This document shows, piece by piece, positions 26,551 through 35,649 of a DNA stretch of 64,000 nucleotides (position 1 is the stretch's first letter; each line of letters begins with the position of its first letter). A model generated the notes under the pieces. That model worked only from the letters and a program-made list of their open reading frames with translations, made no database searches and was not told the DNA's origin. Origin of the DNA: Streptomyces griseomycini (GTDB lineage Bacteria; Actinomycetota; Actinomycetes; Streptomycetales; Streptomycetaceae); assembly GCF_014203535.1 (NCBI RefSeq), contig NZ_JACHJI010000003.1:289707-353706 (forward strand). The letters are read 5' to 3'. Position numbers and translations under genes: made by a program.

Positions 26551-28521
26551 CTACGGCCGCCAGGACGCCAGTACGGCCTCGTAGAGCTCCTTGTCGGTGA
26601 GCTCCTTCGGGGTCTCGCCGGCGAGGAAGTGGGCCGTGTTGGGGGTCTTGAGCTTGCGGAGGTAGTCGAAGGCCTTGTTCTCCGGGTCACCGAAGGCGAC
26701 GAAGGAGAAGAAGACCGCGGGGTGGGTCTCGGCGGCCCCGGTGAGGGCCTGGGTGGCCGGGGTCTTCGCGTCGGGGGCGCCGTCCGTCTGGAAGACCACC
26801 AGGGCGGGCGTGTCGGGGCCGGGGGCCGCCTTGTCGTGGAGGGCGAGGACCTCCGCCACGGCCGCGTGGTAGCTCGTACGGCCCATGCGGCCGAAGGAGG
26901 CGTGCAGGGTGTCGATCTTGTTCTCGTGGTCGGTGAGGGTGAGCTCGCCGGTGCCGTCGAGCTCGGTGGAGAAGAAGACGACCTTGACCGCGGCCTCGGG
27001 GTCGAGGTGGGCGGCGAGGGCGAGGGTCTGCTCGGCGAGGGCCTGCGCGGAGCCGTCCTTGTAGTACGGGCGCATGGAGGCGGAGCGGTCGAGGACGAGG
27101 TAGACCTTGGCGCGGGTGCCGGTGAGGCCGTTCTTCTCGAGGGCGGTGGCGGCGGCCTTGTAGGCGGTGGTGAGGGCGGGGGCGGCGGAGCGGATCCGCT
27201 TCGCGGGGGTGGCGGGTCCGGCGGCCTCGGCTTCGCCTTCGGCCGGGGTGGTGTTCCCACCCGCACCACCCGTGCGGCTTTCGTCGTCGGGTGCGGGTGG
27301 CCCCTGCGGGGCGTCCTCGCCGTCGGCGGCCGCGGGCTCGGGGCCGGCTTCGGCCGCAGGCTCCGGGGTGGGCTCGGCCTGCGGCTCCGCCCCGGCGGGT
27401 TGCTCCGCCTCCGGTGCCTCCGGCGACTCCAGCGCCACGGACACCTCGGGCTCGGGCGTTGCTTCGGCTTCGGGCTTCGCCTCGGCTTCGGGCTTCGCCT
27501 CGGGCCCGGGGGCGGGCTCGGCTTCTGCCTCGGCTTCCGGGGTGGGCTTCGGCTCGGAGGGGGCCTCCGTGGCCGCGGTCGGTGCTTCGGGTGCGGGGTC
27601 GACGGCGGCCTCGGGCTGTGCTTCGGGCTCCGGGGCCGCTTCGGCTTCCGGCTTGCTCTCGGGCTCGGGCTTCGCCTCGGCTTCGGGCTTCGCCTCGGGC
27701 TCGGCCTCGGTGGCCTCGGGCTCGGTCTCAACGCTCTTGGGCTCGGCGGGCTCGGGCTTCGCCTCGGGCTCGGCCTCGGTGGCCTCGGGCTCGGTCTCAA
27801 CGCTCTTGGGCTCGGCGGGCTCGGGCTTCGCCTCGGCTTCCGGCTTGCTCTCGGGCTCCGCCCCGGGCTCGGGCGTTGCTTCGGCTTCCGGCTTGCTCTC
27901 GGGCTCGGTGGCCTCGGCCTTGGTCTCGGGCTCGGCGGGCTCGGGCTTCGCCTCGGCTTCGGGCTTCGCCTCGGCTTCGGGCTTCGCCTCGGCTTCGGGC
28001 TTCGCCTCGGCTTCGGGCTTCGCCTCGGCTTCGGGCTTCGCCTCGGGCTCGGCCTCGGTGGCCTCGGGCTCGGCGGGCTCGGGCTCGGCGGGCTCGGGCT
28101 TCGCGGCGGTGGCCGGGGGTGTCCGCGTCGCCGTCGGCGCCTCCGCGGTCGGCTCCTCGGGGGCCGTGGCGGCGGCCTCCGGTTCCGTCGGTTCCGGCGT
28201 CGTCGGGGCCGGGGAGTCGTCCGATCGGGTGGGGCGCGGTACCGACACGTTGTCGAAGGCCGCGGCGACGAGGTCGTGCTCCTCGCGGGGTTCCGGGACG
28301 GAGGCCGTGCGGGACGGCGGGGTGGGCTCGGGGGACGGGGACGGGAGGTTCGGGGCTGCGGGCGTGTCCGCGGCGGGCTCCGGGGCCGGCTCGGGCGACG
28401 TCGGGGCGGCCTGTGCGGCCGTGCCCTCCGTCTCGGCGGCCTGCGCCGCACCCTCCGCTTCGGCGGACCTCGCTTTGCGTGACCGTCCGAACGCGTTCCG
28501 CAGGAGAGTGAGAATGCCCAT
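26551..28521 (-). CDS. VWA domain protein with long Glu/Pro/Ala/Lys repeat region (TerF-like C-terminus)
   Basis: A 656-residue protein. A short basic N-terminus (MGILTLLRNAFGRSRKARS) is followed by about 400 residues of low-complexity Glu/Pro/Ala/Lys repeats, then a C-terminal von Willebrand A domain of about 210 residues with an intact MIDAS signature (LDRSASM, DxSxS). The VWA part resembles the C-terminal domain of TerF-type tellurite/stress proteins, which act in metal-dependent surface or membrane complexes. ATG 28521 is preceded by AGGAGA-like sequence on its strand. The repeat region shows recent DNA-level duplications. Function unknown. Confidence 0.85.
   Translation of the reverse strand: MGILTLLRNAFGRSRKARSAEAEGAAQAAETEGTAAQAAPTSPEPAPEPAADTPAAPNLPSPSPEPTPPSRTASVPEPREEHDLVAAAFDNVSVPRPTRSDDSPAPTTPEPTEPEAAATAPEEPTAEAPTATRTPPATAAKPEPAEPEPAEPEATEAEPEAKPEAEAKPEAEAKPEAEAKPEAEAKPEAEAKPEPAEPETKAEATEPESKPEAEATPEPGAEPESKPEAEAKPEPAEPKSVETEPEATEAEPEAKPEPAEPKSVETEPEATEAEPEAKPEAEAKPEPESKPEAEAAPEPEAQPEAAVDPAPEAPTAATEAPSEPKPTPEAEAEAEPAPGPEAKPEAEAKPEAEATPEPEVSVALESPEAPEAEQPAGAEPQAEPTPEPAAEAGPEPAAADGEDAPQGPPAPDDESRTGGAGGNTTPAEGEAEAAGPATPAKRIRSAAPALTTAYKAAATALEKNGLTGTRAKVYLVLDRSASMRPYYKDGSAQALAEQTLALAAHLDPEAAVKVVFFSTELDGTGELTLTDHENKIDTLHASFGRMGRTSYHAAVAEVLALHDKAAPGPDTPALVVFQTDGAPDAKTPATQALTGAAETHPAVFFSFVAFGDPENKAFDYLRKLKTPNTAHFLAGETPKELTDKELYEAVLASWRP
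27688..27825 (-). repeat. Perfect 69-bp tandem duplication inside the VWA gene
   Basis: Two identical 69-bp units (27688-27756 and 27757-27825) encode two copies of a 23-residue block beginning EPAEPKSVETEPEATEAE. The identity of DNA as well as protein shows recent slippage or unequal crossing-over. Confidence 0.85.
27945..28050 (-). repeat. 18-bp tandem array inside the VWA gene
   Basis: About six near-identical 18-bp units encode repeats of the hexapeptide EAKPEA. The limits are approximate. The length change is always in multiples of three, so the frame is kept. Confidence 0.8.
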
Positions 28522-28708
28522 GTGCGCAACCCTTCGCGTGAGTTGATGCCCGTCAATCCCTGGCCAGGACGGACACGTAAGGTTAGCGGCCCTCGTGGGT
28601 GATCTTGGGCAGGGTCGGGGGTCCGCGGGCGCGCCTGTCAAGGGCGGCATCCGGCCTGCCGACGGCACGGGGCGACCGGCCCGCGCAACTCCCTTAACGA
28701 CTCCACGG

Positions 28709-28730
28709 GTTCACCCACCGTTCACCCGGG
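28709..28730 (+). promoter_or_regulatory. PHO box upstream of the PhoX gene
   Basis: Two GTTCACC units begin exactly 11 bases apart (28709 and 28720), which is the direct-repeat spacing of Streptomyces PhoP operators. A -10-like TACGGT (28758-28763) follows 28 bases downstream, so PhoP would bind at or just before the -35 position, as in activated phosphatase genes. Confidence 0.75.
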
Positions 28731-28798
28731 CGCCCGGCTACCGCACATATGTGCCCCTACGGTCGCGCTGACACCACGGGCACCCAAGGAGAGAACAC

Positions 28799-30874
28799 GT
28801 GCGCAAGCTGCTGCCGTTGATCGGAACGCCGTCCGGTTCGCACCCCGGCGGCCGGTCCGCCATGACCTGTCGTTTCCGGTGTGGTGACGCCTGCTTCCAC
28901 GAGGTGCCCAACACCAGTTCCAACGAGTACGTCGGTGACGTCATCGCCGGCGCCCTCAGCCGGCGGTCCGTGATGCGGGCCGCCGCCGTCGTCACGGTCG
29001 CCGCGGCCGGCGCCGGGGCGGTCGGCGTCGCGGGCGCGCCCGAGGCGCAGGCGGCCCCCGCCGCCAAGGGCGGTCACGGCCACCGCGAACCCGAGGGAGC
29101 CCGCGGGCTGCGGTTCACGCCCGTCGCGCCCAACACCGCCGACGCCGTGACCGTGCCGGAGGGCTACCGGCAGGACGTGGTCATCCGCTGGGGCGAGCCC
29201 ATCCTGCGCGGCGCGCCCGCCTTCGACCCGGAGAAGCAGACTGCGAAGGCGCAGGCCGGGCAGTTCGGGTACAACTGCGACTTCCTCGCGCTGCTCCCGC
29301 TGCGCGGCGAGCGCGGCCGGCAGCTGCTCGTCGCCAACCACGAGTACACCGACGAGATCCTCATGTTCCGGGACTACGACCCGGACAACCCCACCCGGGA
29401 GCAGGTGGAGATCGCCTGGGCCGCGCACGGCCTCGCGGTGGTCGCGGTGGAGGAGGAGCGCCGCGGCGGCGGGCTGAAGCCCGTCACCCGGCACCACCTC
29501 AACCGGCGGCTGACCGCCACCTCCGAGTTCCGGCTCACCGGGCCCGTCGCCGGGTCCGACCTGGTGAAGACCTCCGCCGACCCGAGCGGCACCAAGGTGC
29601 TCGGCACCCTCAACAACTGCTCCGGCGGCACCACCCCCTGGGGCACCACCCTGCACGGCGAGGAGAACTTCAACCAGTACTTCGCCAACGGCGGCAGCGC
29701 CACCGACAAGCGGTACGGGATCGGCACCGGCGCCACCGAGCGCAAGTGGGAGCGGTTCGACAAGCGGTTCGACCTCGCCCAGGAGCCGAACGAGGTGCAC
29801 CGCTTCGGGTACGTCGTCGAGCTCGACCCGTACGACCCGGACTCCGTCCCGCGCAAGCACACCGCGCTCGGCCGGTTCAAGCACGAGGCCGCGACCGTGC
29901 GGCTGACGCGCGACGGTCGCCCGGTCGTGTACTCCGGTGACGACGAGCGGTTCGACTACTTCTACAAGTTCGTCAGCAGCAAGCGGATGCGGCACGGCAA
30001 CAGCCGCTGGGCGCGCGAGCACAACCTGACGCTGCTCGACGAGGGCACGCTGTACGTCGCCAGGCTCACCGGCGACTCGCCCGCCCTCGAGATCGACGGC
30101 ACCGGCAGGCTCCCGGAGGACGGGGAGTTCGACGGCAGCGGTGAGTGGATCCCGCTGGCCACCGCCACCGCCGACGGCGCCGTCTCGCACGTCGAGGGCA
30201 TGACCGCCGAGGAGGTCTTCGTCTTCACGCGCCTCGCCGGCGACAAGGTGGGCGCCACGAAGATGGACCGGCCCGAGGACATCGAGCCCAACCCGGTCAC
30301 CGGCAAGGTCTACGTCGCCCTCACCAACAACTCCAACCGCGGCAAGACCGGTCACGCCGCCGCCGACGAGGCCAACCCGCGCAACCTCAACAAGCACGGC
30401 CACGTCCTGGAGCTGACCGAGCGCTGGAACCGGCCGGAGAGCACGAAGTTCGCCTGGTCGCTGTTCCTGGTCGCGGGCGACCCGGAGGACCCGGCGACGT
30501 ACTTCGCCGGATTCCCGAAGGACTCCGTCAGCCCGATCTCCTGCCCGGACAACGTGGCCTTCGACGACCACGGCAACCTGTGGATCTCCACCGACGGCAG
30601 CGCCCTCGGCTCCCACGACGGCCTGTTCGGCGTCGCCACGCGCGGCAGCCGGCGCGGTGAGCTGAAGCAGTTCCTGACGGTGCCGACCGGTGCGGAGACC
30701 TGCGGTCCGATCATCCAGGACCGGCGCGTGCTGGTCGCCGTGCAGCACCCGGGTGAGGTCGACGGTGCGTCGGTGGAGAAGCCGGCCAGCACCTGGCCCG
30801 ACGGTCCCGGCAGCTACGTCCGGCCCGCCGTGGTCGCGGTGTGGCGCGCGGACGGGCGGGACATCGGCGTCTGA
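28799..30874 (+). CDS. PhoX family alkaline phosphatase
   Basis: A 691-residue exported phosphatase of the PhoX (DUF839) family, which uses calcium and iron to release phosphate from phosphomonoesters. A twin-arginine motif (SRRSVMRAAAVV) around residue 60 is followed by a hydrophobic stretch and an AQA-type site. The unusually long segment before the RR motif is common in actinobacterial PhoX. GTG 28799 has AAGGAGAG just upstream. The preceding PHO box indicates induction by PhoR-PhoP under phosphate limitation. Confidence 0.92.
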   Translation: MRKLLPLIGTPSGSHPGGRSAMTCRFRCGDACFHEVPNTSSNEYVGDVIAGALSRRSVMRAAAVVTVAAAGAGAVGVAGAPEAQAAPAAKGGHGHREPEGARGLRFTPVAPNTADAVTVPEGYRQDVVIRWGEPILRGAPAFDPEKQTAKAQAGQFGYNCDFLALLPLRGERGRQLLVANHEYTDEILMFRDYDPDNPTREQVEIAWAAHGLAVVAVEEERRGGGLKPVTRHHLNRRLTATSEFRLTGPVAGSDLVKTSADPSGTKVLGTLNNCSGGTTPWGTTLHGEENFNQYFANGGSATDKRYGIGTGATERKWERFDKRFDLAQEPNEVHRFGYVVELDPYDPDSVPRKHTALGRFKHEAATVRLTRDGRPVVYSGDDERFDYFYKFVSSKRMRHGNSRWAREHNLTLLDEGTLYVARLTGDSPALEIDGTGRLPEDGEFDGSGEWIPLATATADGAVSHVEGMTAEEVFVFTRLAGDKVGATKMDRPEDIEPNPVTGKVYVALTNNSNRGKTGHAAADEANPRNLNKHGHVLELTERWNRPESTKFAWSLFLVAGDPEDPATYFAGFPKDSVSPISCPDNVAFDDHGNLWISTDGSALGSHDGLFGVATRGSRRGELKQFLTVPTGAETCGPIIQDRRVLVAVQHPGEVDGASVEKPASTWPDGPGSYVRPAVVAVWRADGRDIGV

Positions 30875-30923
30875 CGCCACGCGCCACGGCGTTCCGGGGT
30901 CACGGCGTCCCGGCGTCGAGGTG

Positions 30924-31865
30924 TCACGGGAGGGCCGGCGCGGGTGACCCCGACCCGCCGCGTTCCAGCCACTCCCGGTACGCCGGCGCCTGGTGCGCCA
31001 CCTCCCGGTACGCCTCGGCCAGGTCGGGGTAGACGCCCTCCAGCTCCGCGTCCGTCCGGGCCGCCAGCAGCAGCCGCACCCCGAGCGGGTCGCCGTGCAG
31101 CCGGCGGACCGCCGTCTCGGGGCGGGAGGGCGAGGTCGGCTGGCAGACGGTGACGACCTCGCCGGTGGCGACCAGGGACGCGGCGGTGTGGTAGTCGCCG
31201 TGCAGGACCGGGGGGTCGAGACCGGCGGCGCGCAGGACGCGGCGCACGGCGTCCCACTCGCCGTCGACCGTCGGGTCGATCATCCAGCGGTCCCGGGCCA
31301 GGTCGGACAGGTGGACGACCGGGTGCGCGGCGGCCGGATGGTCGGCCGGCAGGGAGACGAACTGCGGCTCGCGCTCGACGAGGACGCGCGTGCGGAGCGT
31401 CGGGGGGATGCGCAGGGGGCAGCCCTCCACCTCGTGCACGAAGGCCACGTCGAGCTGGCCGTCGGCCACCATGCGCAGCAGGGCGTTGGCGGAGACGTCC
31501 ATGTGCAGGGTGGGCTCCCGGCAGTGCCGGCGCAGTCGGCGCAGCCAGCCCGCGAGCGCCCGGCTGGCGGTGGAGCCGATGCGCAGGTGCCGTCCGCCGA
31601 CGGCGGCGGCGCGGGCCTCGGTGACCAGGGAGTTCAGTTCGGCCACGAGCGGGCGGGCGCGGCTGAGGACCAGCCGGCCCAGCGGGGTGGGGCGGCATCC
31701 GGTGTGCGCGCGGACGAACAGCGCACCGCCCAGCTCCTGTTCGATGCGCCGCAACTGGGTGCTCAACGAGGGCTGTGCCACGCCGAGTTGGCGTGCCGCT
31801 CGGTGCAGGCTGCCGGTGTCGGCGATGGCGCACAGCGCCCTGAGGTGCCTGACCTCAAGCTCCAT
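30924..31865 (-). CDS. LysR family activator of the snapalysin gene
   Basis: A 313-residue LysR-type regulator with an N-terminal winged HTH (residues 1-60, ADTGSLHRAARQLGVAQPSLSTQLRRIE) and a two-lobed effector domain. It is divergent from the snapalysin gene across 195 bases, the arrangement known for the Streptomyces small neutral protease and its LysR activator (SnpR/MprR). A near-ideal LysR box (31957-31979) lies between them. The effector is unknown. Confidence 0.9.
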   Translation of the reverse strand: MELEVRHLRALCAIADTGSLHRAARQLGVAQPSLSTQLRRIEQELGGALFVRAHTGCRPTPLGRLVLSRARPLVAELNSLVTEARAAAVGGRHLRIGSTASRALAGWLRRLRRHCREPTLHMDVSANALLRMVADGQLDVAFVHEVEGCPLRIPPTLRTRVLVEREPQFVSLPADHPAAAHPVVHLSDLARDRWMIDPTVDGEWDAVRRVLRAAGLDPPVLHGDYHTAASLVATGEVVTVCQPTSPSRPETAVRRLHGDPLGVRLLLAARTDAELEGVYPDLAEAYREVAHQAPAYREWLERGGSGSPAPALP

Positions 31866-31956
31866 GCCCTGGGAGGGTAAGGCGGAAGTTCAGGTTTCAC
31901 CAGACGCACAAACCCCGGCCGATCCGGCGGAGTTGGGCAGACGGAGACGTATCCGG

Positions 31957-31979
31957 GGCGATAGTGCGGGCCTATCGCC
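31957..31979. promoter_or_regulatory. LysR-type T-N11-A operator
   Basis: Perfect inverted repeat GGCGATAG-N7-CTATCGCC between the divergent lysR and snpA genes. It contains T62-N11-A74, the standard LysR recognition pattern. It is expected to bind the LysR protein for snpA activation and for autoregulation. Confidence 0.75.
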
Positions 31980-32060
31980 GGTTGCCATCATCACAGTCGC
32001 CGTGCGGACGCGGACACTCACCGGTGACACGTGACTCACCCCCACCTCGAGGAGTCATCG

Positions 32061-32738
32061 ATGCGCATGCGCATGCCCCTGTCCGTGCTCACCGCCGCCG
32101 GTCTGAGCCTCACGGCACTCGGCCTCGGCACGGCCCCCGCCTCGGCGGCGCCCGCCCCCTCCGACGCCGGCACGATCGCCGCGTACAACGGGTCCTCCGA
32201 GGAGGCCGCGGCCAACCGCGCCTTCTTCGAGGCCGTGCTGAGGTCGGCGGCCGAGAAGCGGGCCGCCGCCCCCGACAGCACGGCGGCCGTCACCGTCGTC
32301 TACAACGCCTCCCGGGCGCCCTCGTTCGCCACGCAGATAGCCCGCAGCACCCAGATATGGAACAGCTCGGTGTCGAACGTGAGACTCCAGGCCGGCACCT
32401 CGGGAGCCGACTTCTCGTACTACGAGGGCAACGACCCGCGCGGCTCGTACGCCTCCACCGACGGTCACGGCCGCGGCTACATCTTCCTCGACTACCGGCA
32501 GAACCAGACCTACAACTCCACGCGGGTGACCGCGCACGAGACCGGCCACGTGCTCGGCCTGCCGGACCACTACTCGGGGCCGTGCAGCGAGCTGATGTCC
32601 GGCGGCGGTCCCGGTCCGTCCTGCACCAACGCCTACCCCAACGCCGCGGAGCGGTCGCGGGTGAACCAGCTGTGGGCGAACGGCTTCGCCGCCGCGCTGG
32701 ACAAGGCCGAGAAGGCGCTGCGGAAGTCCGGGCGCTAG
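32061..32738 (+). CDS. snpA: Snapalysin (small neutral metalloprotease)
   Basis: A 225-residue secreted zinc protease of family M7. A Sec signal peptide ([20 protein letters not shown], cleavage near ASA) is followed by a short propeptide and a mature domain of about 135-140 residues with [13 protein letters not shown]: HExxH plus the third-ligand Asp of the snapalysins. Two cysteine pairs are possible (CSEL and SCTN). ATG 32061 has GAGGAG upstream. Activated in trans by the adjacent LysR protein in related streptomycetes. Confidence 0.95.
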   Translation: MRMRMPLSVLTAAGLSLTALGLGTAPASAAPAPSDAGTIAAYNGSSEEAAANRAFFEAVLRSAAEKRAAAPDSTAAVTVVYNASRAPSFATQIARSTQIWNSSVSNVRLQAGTSGADFSYYEGNDPRGSYASTDGHGRGYIFLDYRQNQTYNSTRVTAHETGHVLGLPDHYSGPCSELMSGGGPGPSCTNAYPNAAERSRVNQLWANGFAAALDKAEKALRKSGR

Positions 32739-32803
32739 GACCCGGCTCCGGGTTCCCGGCCCGGTCTCCGGGTTCCCGGTCCCCGGTCTGTGGTCTCAAG
32801 GTT

Positions 32804-32835
32804 CCGGTGAGCGTGCCCGCGGGCACGCTCACCGG
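32804..32835. terminator. Terminator between snpA and the EEP gene
   Basis: A perfect 15-bp inverted repeat (32804-32818 with 32821-32835). It overlaps the stop codon of the minus-strand gene and serves both convergent genes. Confidence 0.85.
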
Positions 32836-33830
32836 GGGGCGTGCAGCGTGAGGTCGACGACCAGGGCGCGGTGGTCGGTGCCGGCGAGGTCGAGGAAGCG
32901 GGCCCGGCCCGCGGCGAACTCCTCGGACACCAGCACGTGGTCGATCTGGGTGCCGAACACCGGCATGGTCCGGGCCGGCCAGGTGGGCGTCCGGTCGGCG
33001 CCGTCCAGCCGGGCCGCGTCGTGCAGGCCGGTGTCCAGGATGCGCCGGAAGGCGGCGTGGTCCTGGGAGGCGTTGAAGTCCCCGGCGAGCACGGTCGGGG
33101 TGTCCCGGTCGGCGGCGGCCACGGCGCGCAGCCTGCCGAGTTCCCGCTGCCAGAGGTCCACCTGGCCGGGGAGCGGCGGCATGGGGTGGGCGAGCTGGAG
33201 CCGTACGGCGTGCCCGTCGACGTCGGCGACGGCGCCGGGCATGCCCATGGTGCCGGGGACGCCGTCGGCGTCCCGGAGCGGGAAGCGGCTGAGGATGACG
33301 GAGCCCTCGGAGCCCCCGCCCGCCACGGCCCGCCGGTGCGGGTAGGCGTCCGCCAGCTCCCGCTTCAGCGCGGCGTCGCAGGTGTACTCGCACTCCTGGA
33401 CGAACACGAGGTCCGGCTCCTCGCGGCGCACGGCACCGATCAGGGAGCCGGTGCCCTGCCCGAACTCCACGTTCGAGGTCAGCACCCGCAGGGTGGCGAC
33501 GGGCCGCCCCGCCGGCTCGCCCGTCTTCCCGTACGGCTCGATGAACCAGGCCAGCAGGCCGAGCAGGAGCACGCCCCACACGGCGCCGGCCCACCACCGG
33601 GCGAGCAGGGTGAACAGCAGTCCGGCGGCCGTGGGCACGAGCAGCCAGGGCAGGAAGGCGAGGAGCTGCGGCACGGGGGTGACGCCGTCGGTGTCGGCGA
33701 TCCGGCAGCCGACGACCGCGCTCACCCCGGCGAACAGCAGCGCCGCGCACCAGGCGGCCGGCCGCCGCCCCCTCCTCCGCGGCCCGGCCCGGTCCTCGGC
33801 GGCCGTCGGTCCGGCAGTCGCAGTGTCCAA
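32829..33830 (-). CDS. Membrane-anchored endonuclease/exonuclease/phosphatase family protein
   Basis: A 333-residue protein. Three hydrophobic helices in the first 100 residues (WCAALLFAGVSAVVG and two following) precede an EEP-fold domain with the family landmarks SNVEFG, DLVFVQE, VLAGDFNAS, TQIDHVL and TDHRALVVD. The catalytic domain should lie outside the membrane. Related proteins hydrolyse phosphodiesters in nucleic acid or lipid head groups, and the substrate is unknown. No partner gene is evident. Confidence 0.88.
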   Translation of the reverse strand: MDTATAGPTAAEDRAGPRRRGRRPAAWCAALLFAGVSAVVGCRIADTDGVTPVPQLLAFLPWLLVPTAAGLLFTLLARWWAGAVWGVLLLGLLAWFIEPYGKTGEPAGRPVATLRVLTSNVEFGQGTGSLIGAVRREEPDLVFVQECEYTCDAALKRELADAYPHRRAVAGGGSEGSVILSRFPLRDADGVPGTMGMPGAVADVDGHAVRLQLAHPMPPLPGQVDLWQRELGRLRAVAAADRDTPTVLAGDFNASQDHAAFRRILDTGLHDAARLDGADRTPTWPARTMPVFGTQIDHVLVSEEFAAGRARFLDLAGTDHRALVVDLTLHAPR

Positions 33831-33911
33831 AGGTCCCGGCCTTCCGCTCGCGGATGGGGTGCCCGACTCCTCCCTCGAAGACGAGAGGAGGGTACGCGAG
33901 GTTGCCGGGCC

Positions 33912-33982
33912 GGGTCAGGCGCGGCTCCGGTACGGGGGCGGAACCGGGGTCAGGCGCGGCTCCGGTACGGGGGCGGAGCCGG
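33912..33982. repeat. 35-bp direct duplication at the 3' end of the membrane-protein gene
   Basis: Bases 33912-33942 recur exactly at 33947-33977 (31 identical bases, period 35). The upper copy contains the stop codon and last codons of the minus-strand gene ending at 33950; the other copy lies just downstream. Confidence 0.8.
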
Positions 33983-34984
33983 GTTCCGGGCGGCCGGTGC
34001 GGAACGGCGGCCGGGGCGGAGGCGGCCGGGGCGGCCCGTCAGCCAGGAGAGGAGGGCCACCGTCAGGCCGAGCGCGAGCAGCAGCCAGGACACCGTGCGC
34101 AGGCCGGCCGTGAGGGCGTCGTAGACCGCGCCCGCCGCCGGGCGGTGGACGCGGTCGGGCAGGTCGGCCAGGGTGAGGCGGCGGCCGAGGACGACCGCGA
34201 GGGCGAGCAGGGCGCCGCCCAGGGCCGTGCCGACTCCGGTCGCGGTGAGCGCGCGGCGGCGGCGGGCGGCGACGGCGATCCCGGCGACGGCGAGGACGAC
34301 GGTCGCGAGCGGCAGCCAGAAGGCGGCGGCGTCCAGGACGTGGTACCCCTTCCGGAGCCCGGCCACCTCACCGGCCGGCACCACGGCGATCTCGGTGTGC
34401 TCGACCGGGATGCGCCGGGCCAGCGGCACGTGGTCGGCGGCGAGCTGCCGTTTCACCTGCGCGGCGACGGGGGCGAGGTCGACGGTGACCGGTCCCCGGA
34501 CGGCCCCGTCGTCGCGCACGGCGTGCAGCACCGCGTCGTGGACGGCCAGGTTCCCCGCCTCCCACGCCGTGCGGAAGGCCTCGGTGCGGGTGAACGAGCG
34601 CACCGCGTCCCGCACGAACGGCCCGATCGCGTGGTGCGCCGGTCCCGCGTCCAGCTTCCGCGCGACTCCGTCCCCGACGGCGTCGGCGACCGCGTCGCGC
34701 ACGTCGGGATCGGCGGCCAGCGGTGCCATCGCGCTGACGTACCGCCCGGTGTCGGCCAGTCCGAACGCCGCCCAGGCAGCGAGCGCGCCGCAGGGGGCGA
34801 GCAGGCAGGCCAGGGCGACCAGCGTCGCCGACAGGGCGTCGCGCAGCCGGGCGCGCGGCCGCGCCCGGCCAGGGCGTCCGCCGTCGAAGGGGCCGTCACT
34901 GAGGGGTTCGTCGCGGAGGAGCACCCCTCCAGGCAAGGCGTCGGGGGCCGGGCGCGCGAGTGCTGGGGGCGCGTACGGGTGCAC
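33950..34984 (-). CDS. Membrane protein of unknown function
   Basis: A 344-residue protein. A Pro/Ala/Arg-rich cytoplasmic N-terminus (1-50) and one helix (TLVALACLLAPCGALAAWAAF) lead to an extracytoplasmic domain of about 150 residues rich in AVADAVGDGVARKL-type helices. Three closely spaced C-terminal helices end in a basic tail. One helix, a large loop, then a cluster of helices is a layout seen in many uncharacterised streptomycete envelope proteins. GTG 34984 is the first start that keeps the basic N-terminus; a shorter start cannot be excluded. It has no catalytic motif I recognise. Confidence 0.7.
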   Translation of the reverse strand: MHPYAPPALARPAPDALPGGVLLRDEPLSDGPFDGGRPGRARPRARLRDALSATLVALACLLAPCGALAAWAAFGLADTGRYVSAMAPLAADPDVRDAVADAVGDGVARKLDAGPAHHAIGPFVRDAVRSFTRTEAFRTAWEAGNLAVHDAVLHAVRDDGAVRGPVTVDLAPVAAQVKRQLAADHVPLARRIPVEHTEIAVVPAGEVAGLRKGYHVLDAAAFWLPLATVVLAVAGIAVAARRRRALTATGVGTALGGALLALAVVLGRRLTLADLPDRVHRPAAGAVYDALTAGLRTVSWLLLALGLTVALLSWLTGRPGRLRPGRRSAPAARNPAPPPYRSRA

Positions 34985-35043
34985 CGGGCGGGCCGAACGG
35001 GCCGAACGGGCGCTTCACGCCCGGCCCGGCCCGCGCCGGGGCC

Positions 35044-35541
35044 TCACCCGAACGGGCCCGCCCGTCCCATGGACGTGTCGTCCCGGGGCTCGGTGGCCTC
35101 CCGCGTCCTCGCGGCGTCCTTGCGCGCGTAGTAGCGGTAGAACAGGAGCACGAAGACGCCCGCGGCGACCACCAGTCCCAGCCACGCGGACCGCAGCAGG
35201 GTCTCGTTGGCCTGTCTGACCAGGAAGCCGACCGCGCTGCCGGAGAAGGCGGCCCAGAGCGCCGCGTGCGCGACGGGCCCCCGCTTCGGGGCGACGGACT
35301 GGAGGGCCAGGCAGAGGACGAAGAACACGAGCGCGGAGAGGAAACCGAACAGGAGGTTCCAGCCGGTGATGGGCCCGCCGTACCGCCGGTTGGCCGCCGC
35401 CCAGAAGCCGAAGACCAGGGCCAGGAGGAGGGGGACCACCACCCGTGCGGCCCTGTGGGTCCGCTCGTCGAAGACGTCGGGTGCGCGGGGCCGCCCGCCC
35501 GCGGACTTCGTGAGCTGGGGCCTGGGTGCCGCGTGAGCCAT
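35044..35541 (-). CDS. Small integral membrane protein
   Basis: A 165-residue protein with four hydrophobic segments between residues 30 and 135 (VVVPLLLALVFGFWAAA, LLFGFLSALVFFVLCLAL, AALWAAFSGSAVGFLV and WLGLVVAAGVFVLLFYRYYA) and charged ends. I do not recognise the family. ATG 35541 is chosen because the open frame beyond it has shadow-type composition. It is divergent from the SpoIIE phosphatase gene across 108 bases. Confidence 0.75.
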   Translation of the reverse strand: MAHAAPRPQLTKSAGGRPRAPDVFDERTHRAARVVVPLLLALVFGFWAAANRRYGGPITGWNLLFGFLSALVFFVLCLALQSVAPKRGPVAHAALWAAFSGSAVGFLVRQANETLLRSAWLGLVVAAGVFVLLFYRYYARKDAARTREATEPRDDTSMGRAGPFG

Positions 35542-35649
35542 GAGCGCACTCCTCTCTCCTCGCCCCCGCCTACCAGGGCACACCTGCCGGGTTCCGTCGG
35601 CAAGTCGGGACCGGATGCGCGCCGTGCGGCCGCGTGTTTCGCTGGGTCG

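Noticed and set aside
25213..28482. A very long plus-strand open frame (over 1000 codons) opposite metG and the VWA gene
   Set aside because: It is antisense to an unmistakable metG and to the VWA protein; its Gly/Leu/Arg repeats mirror the VWA repeats. A third-position GC shadow, not a gene.
31880..31905. A second parS-like sequence (GTTTCACC...)
   Set aside because: Only the left half-site matches; the right half is unrelated.
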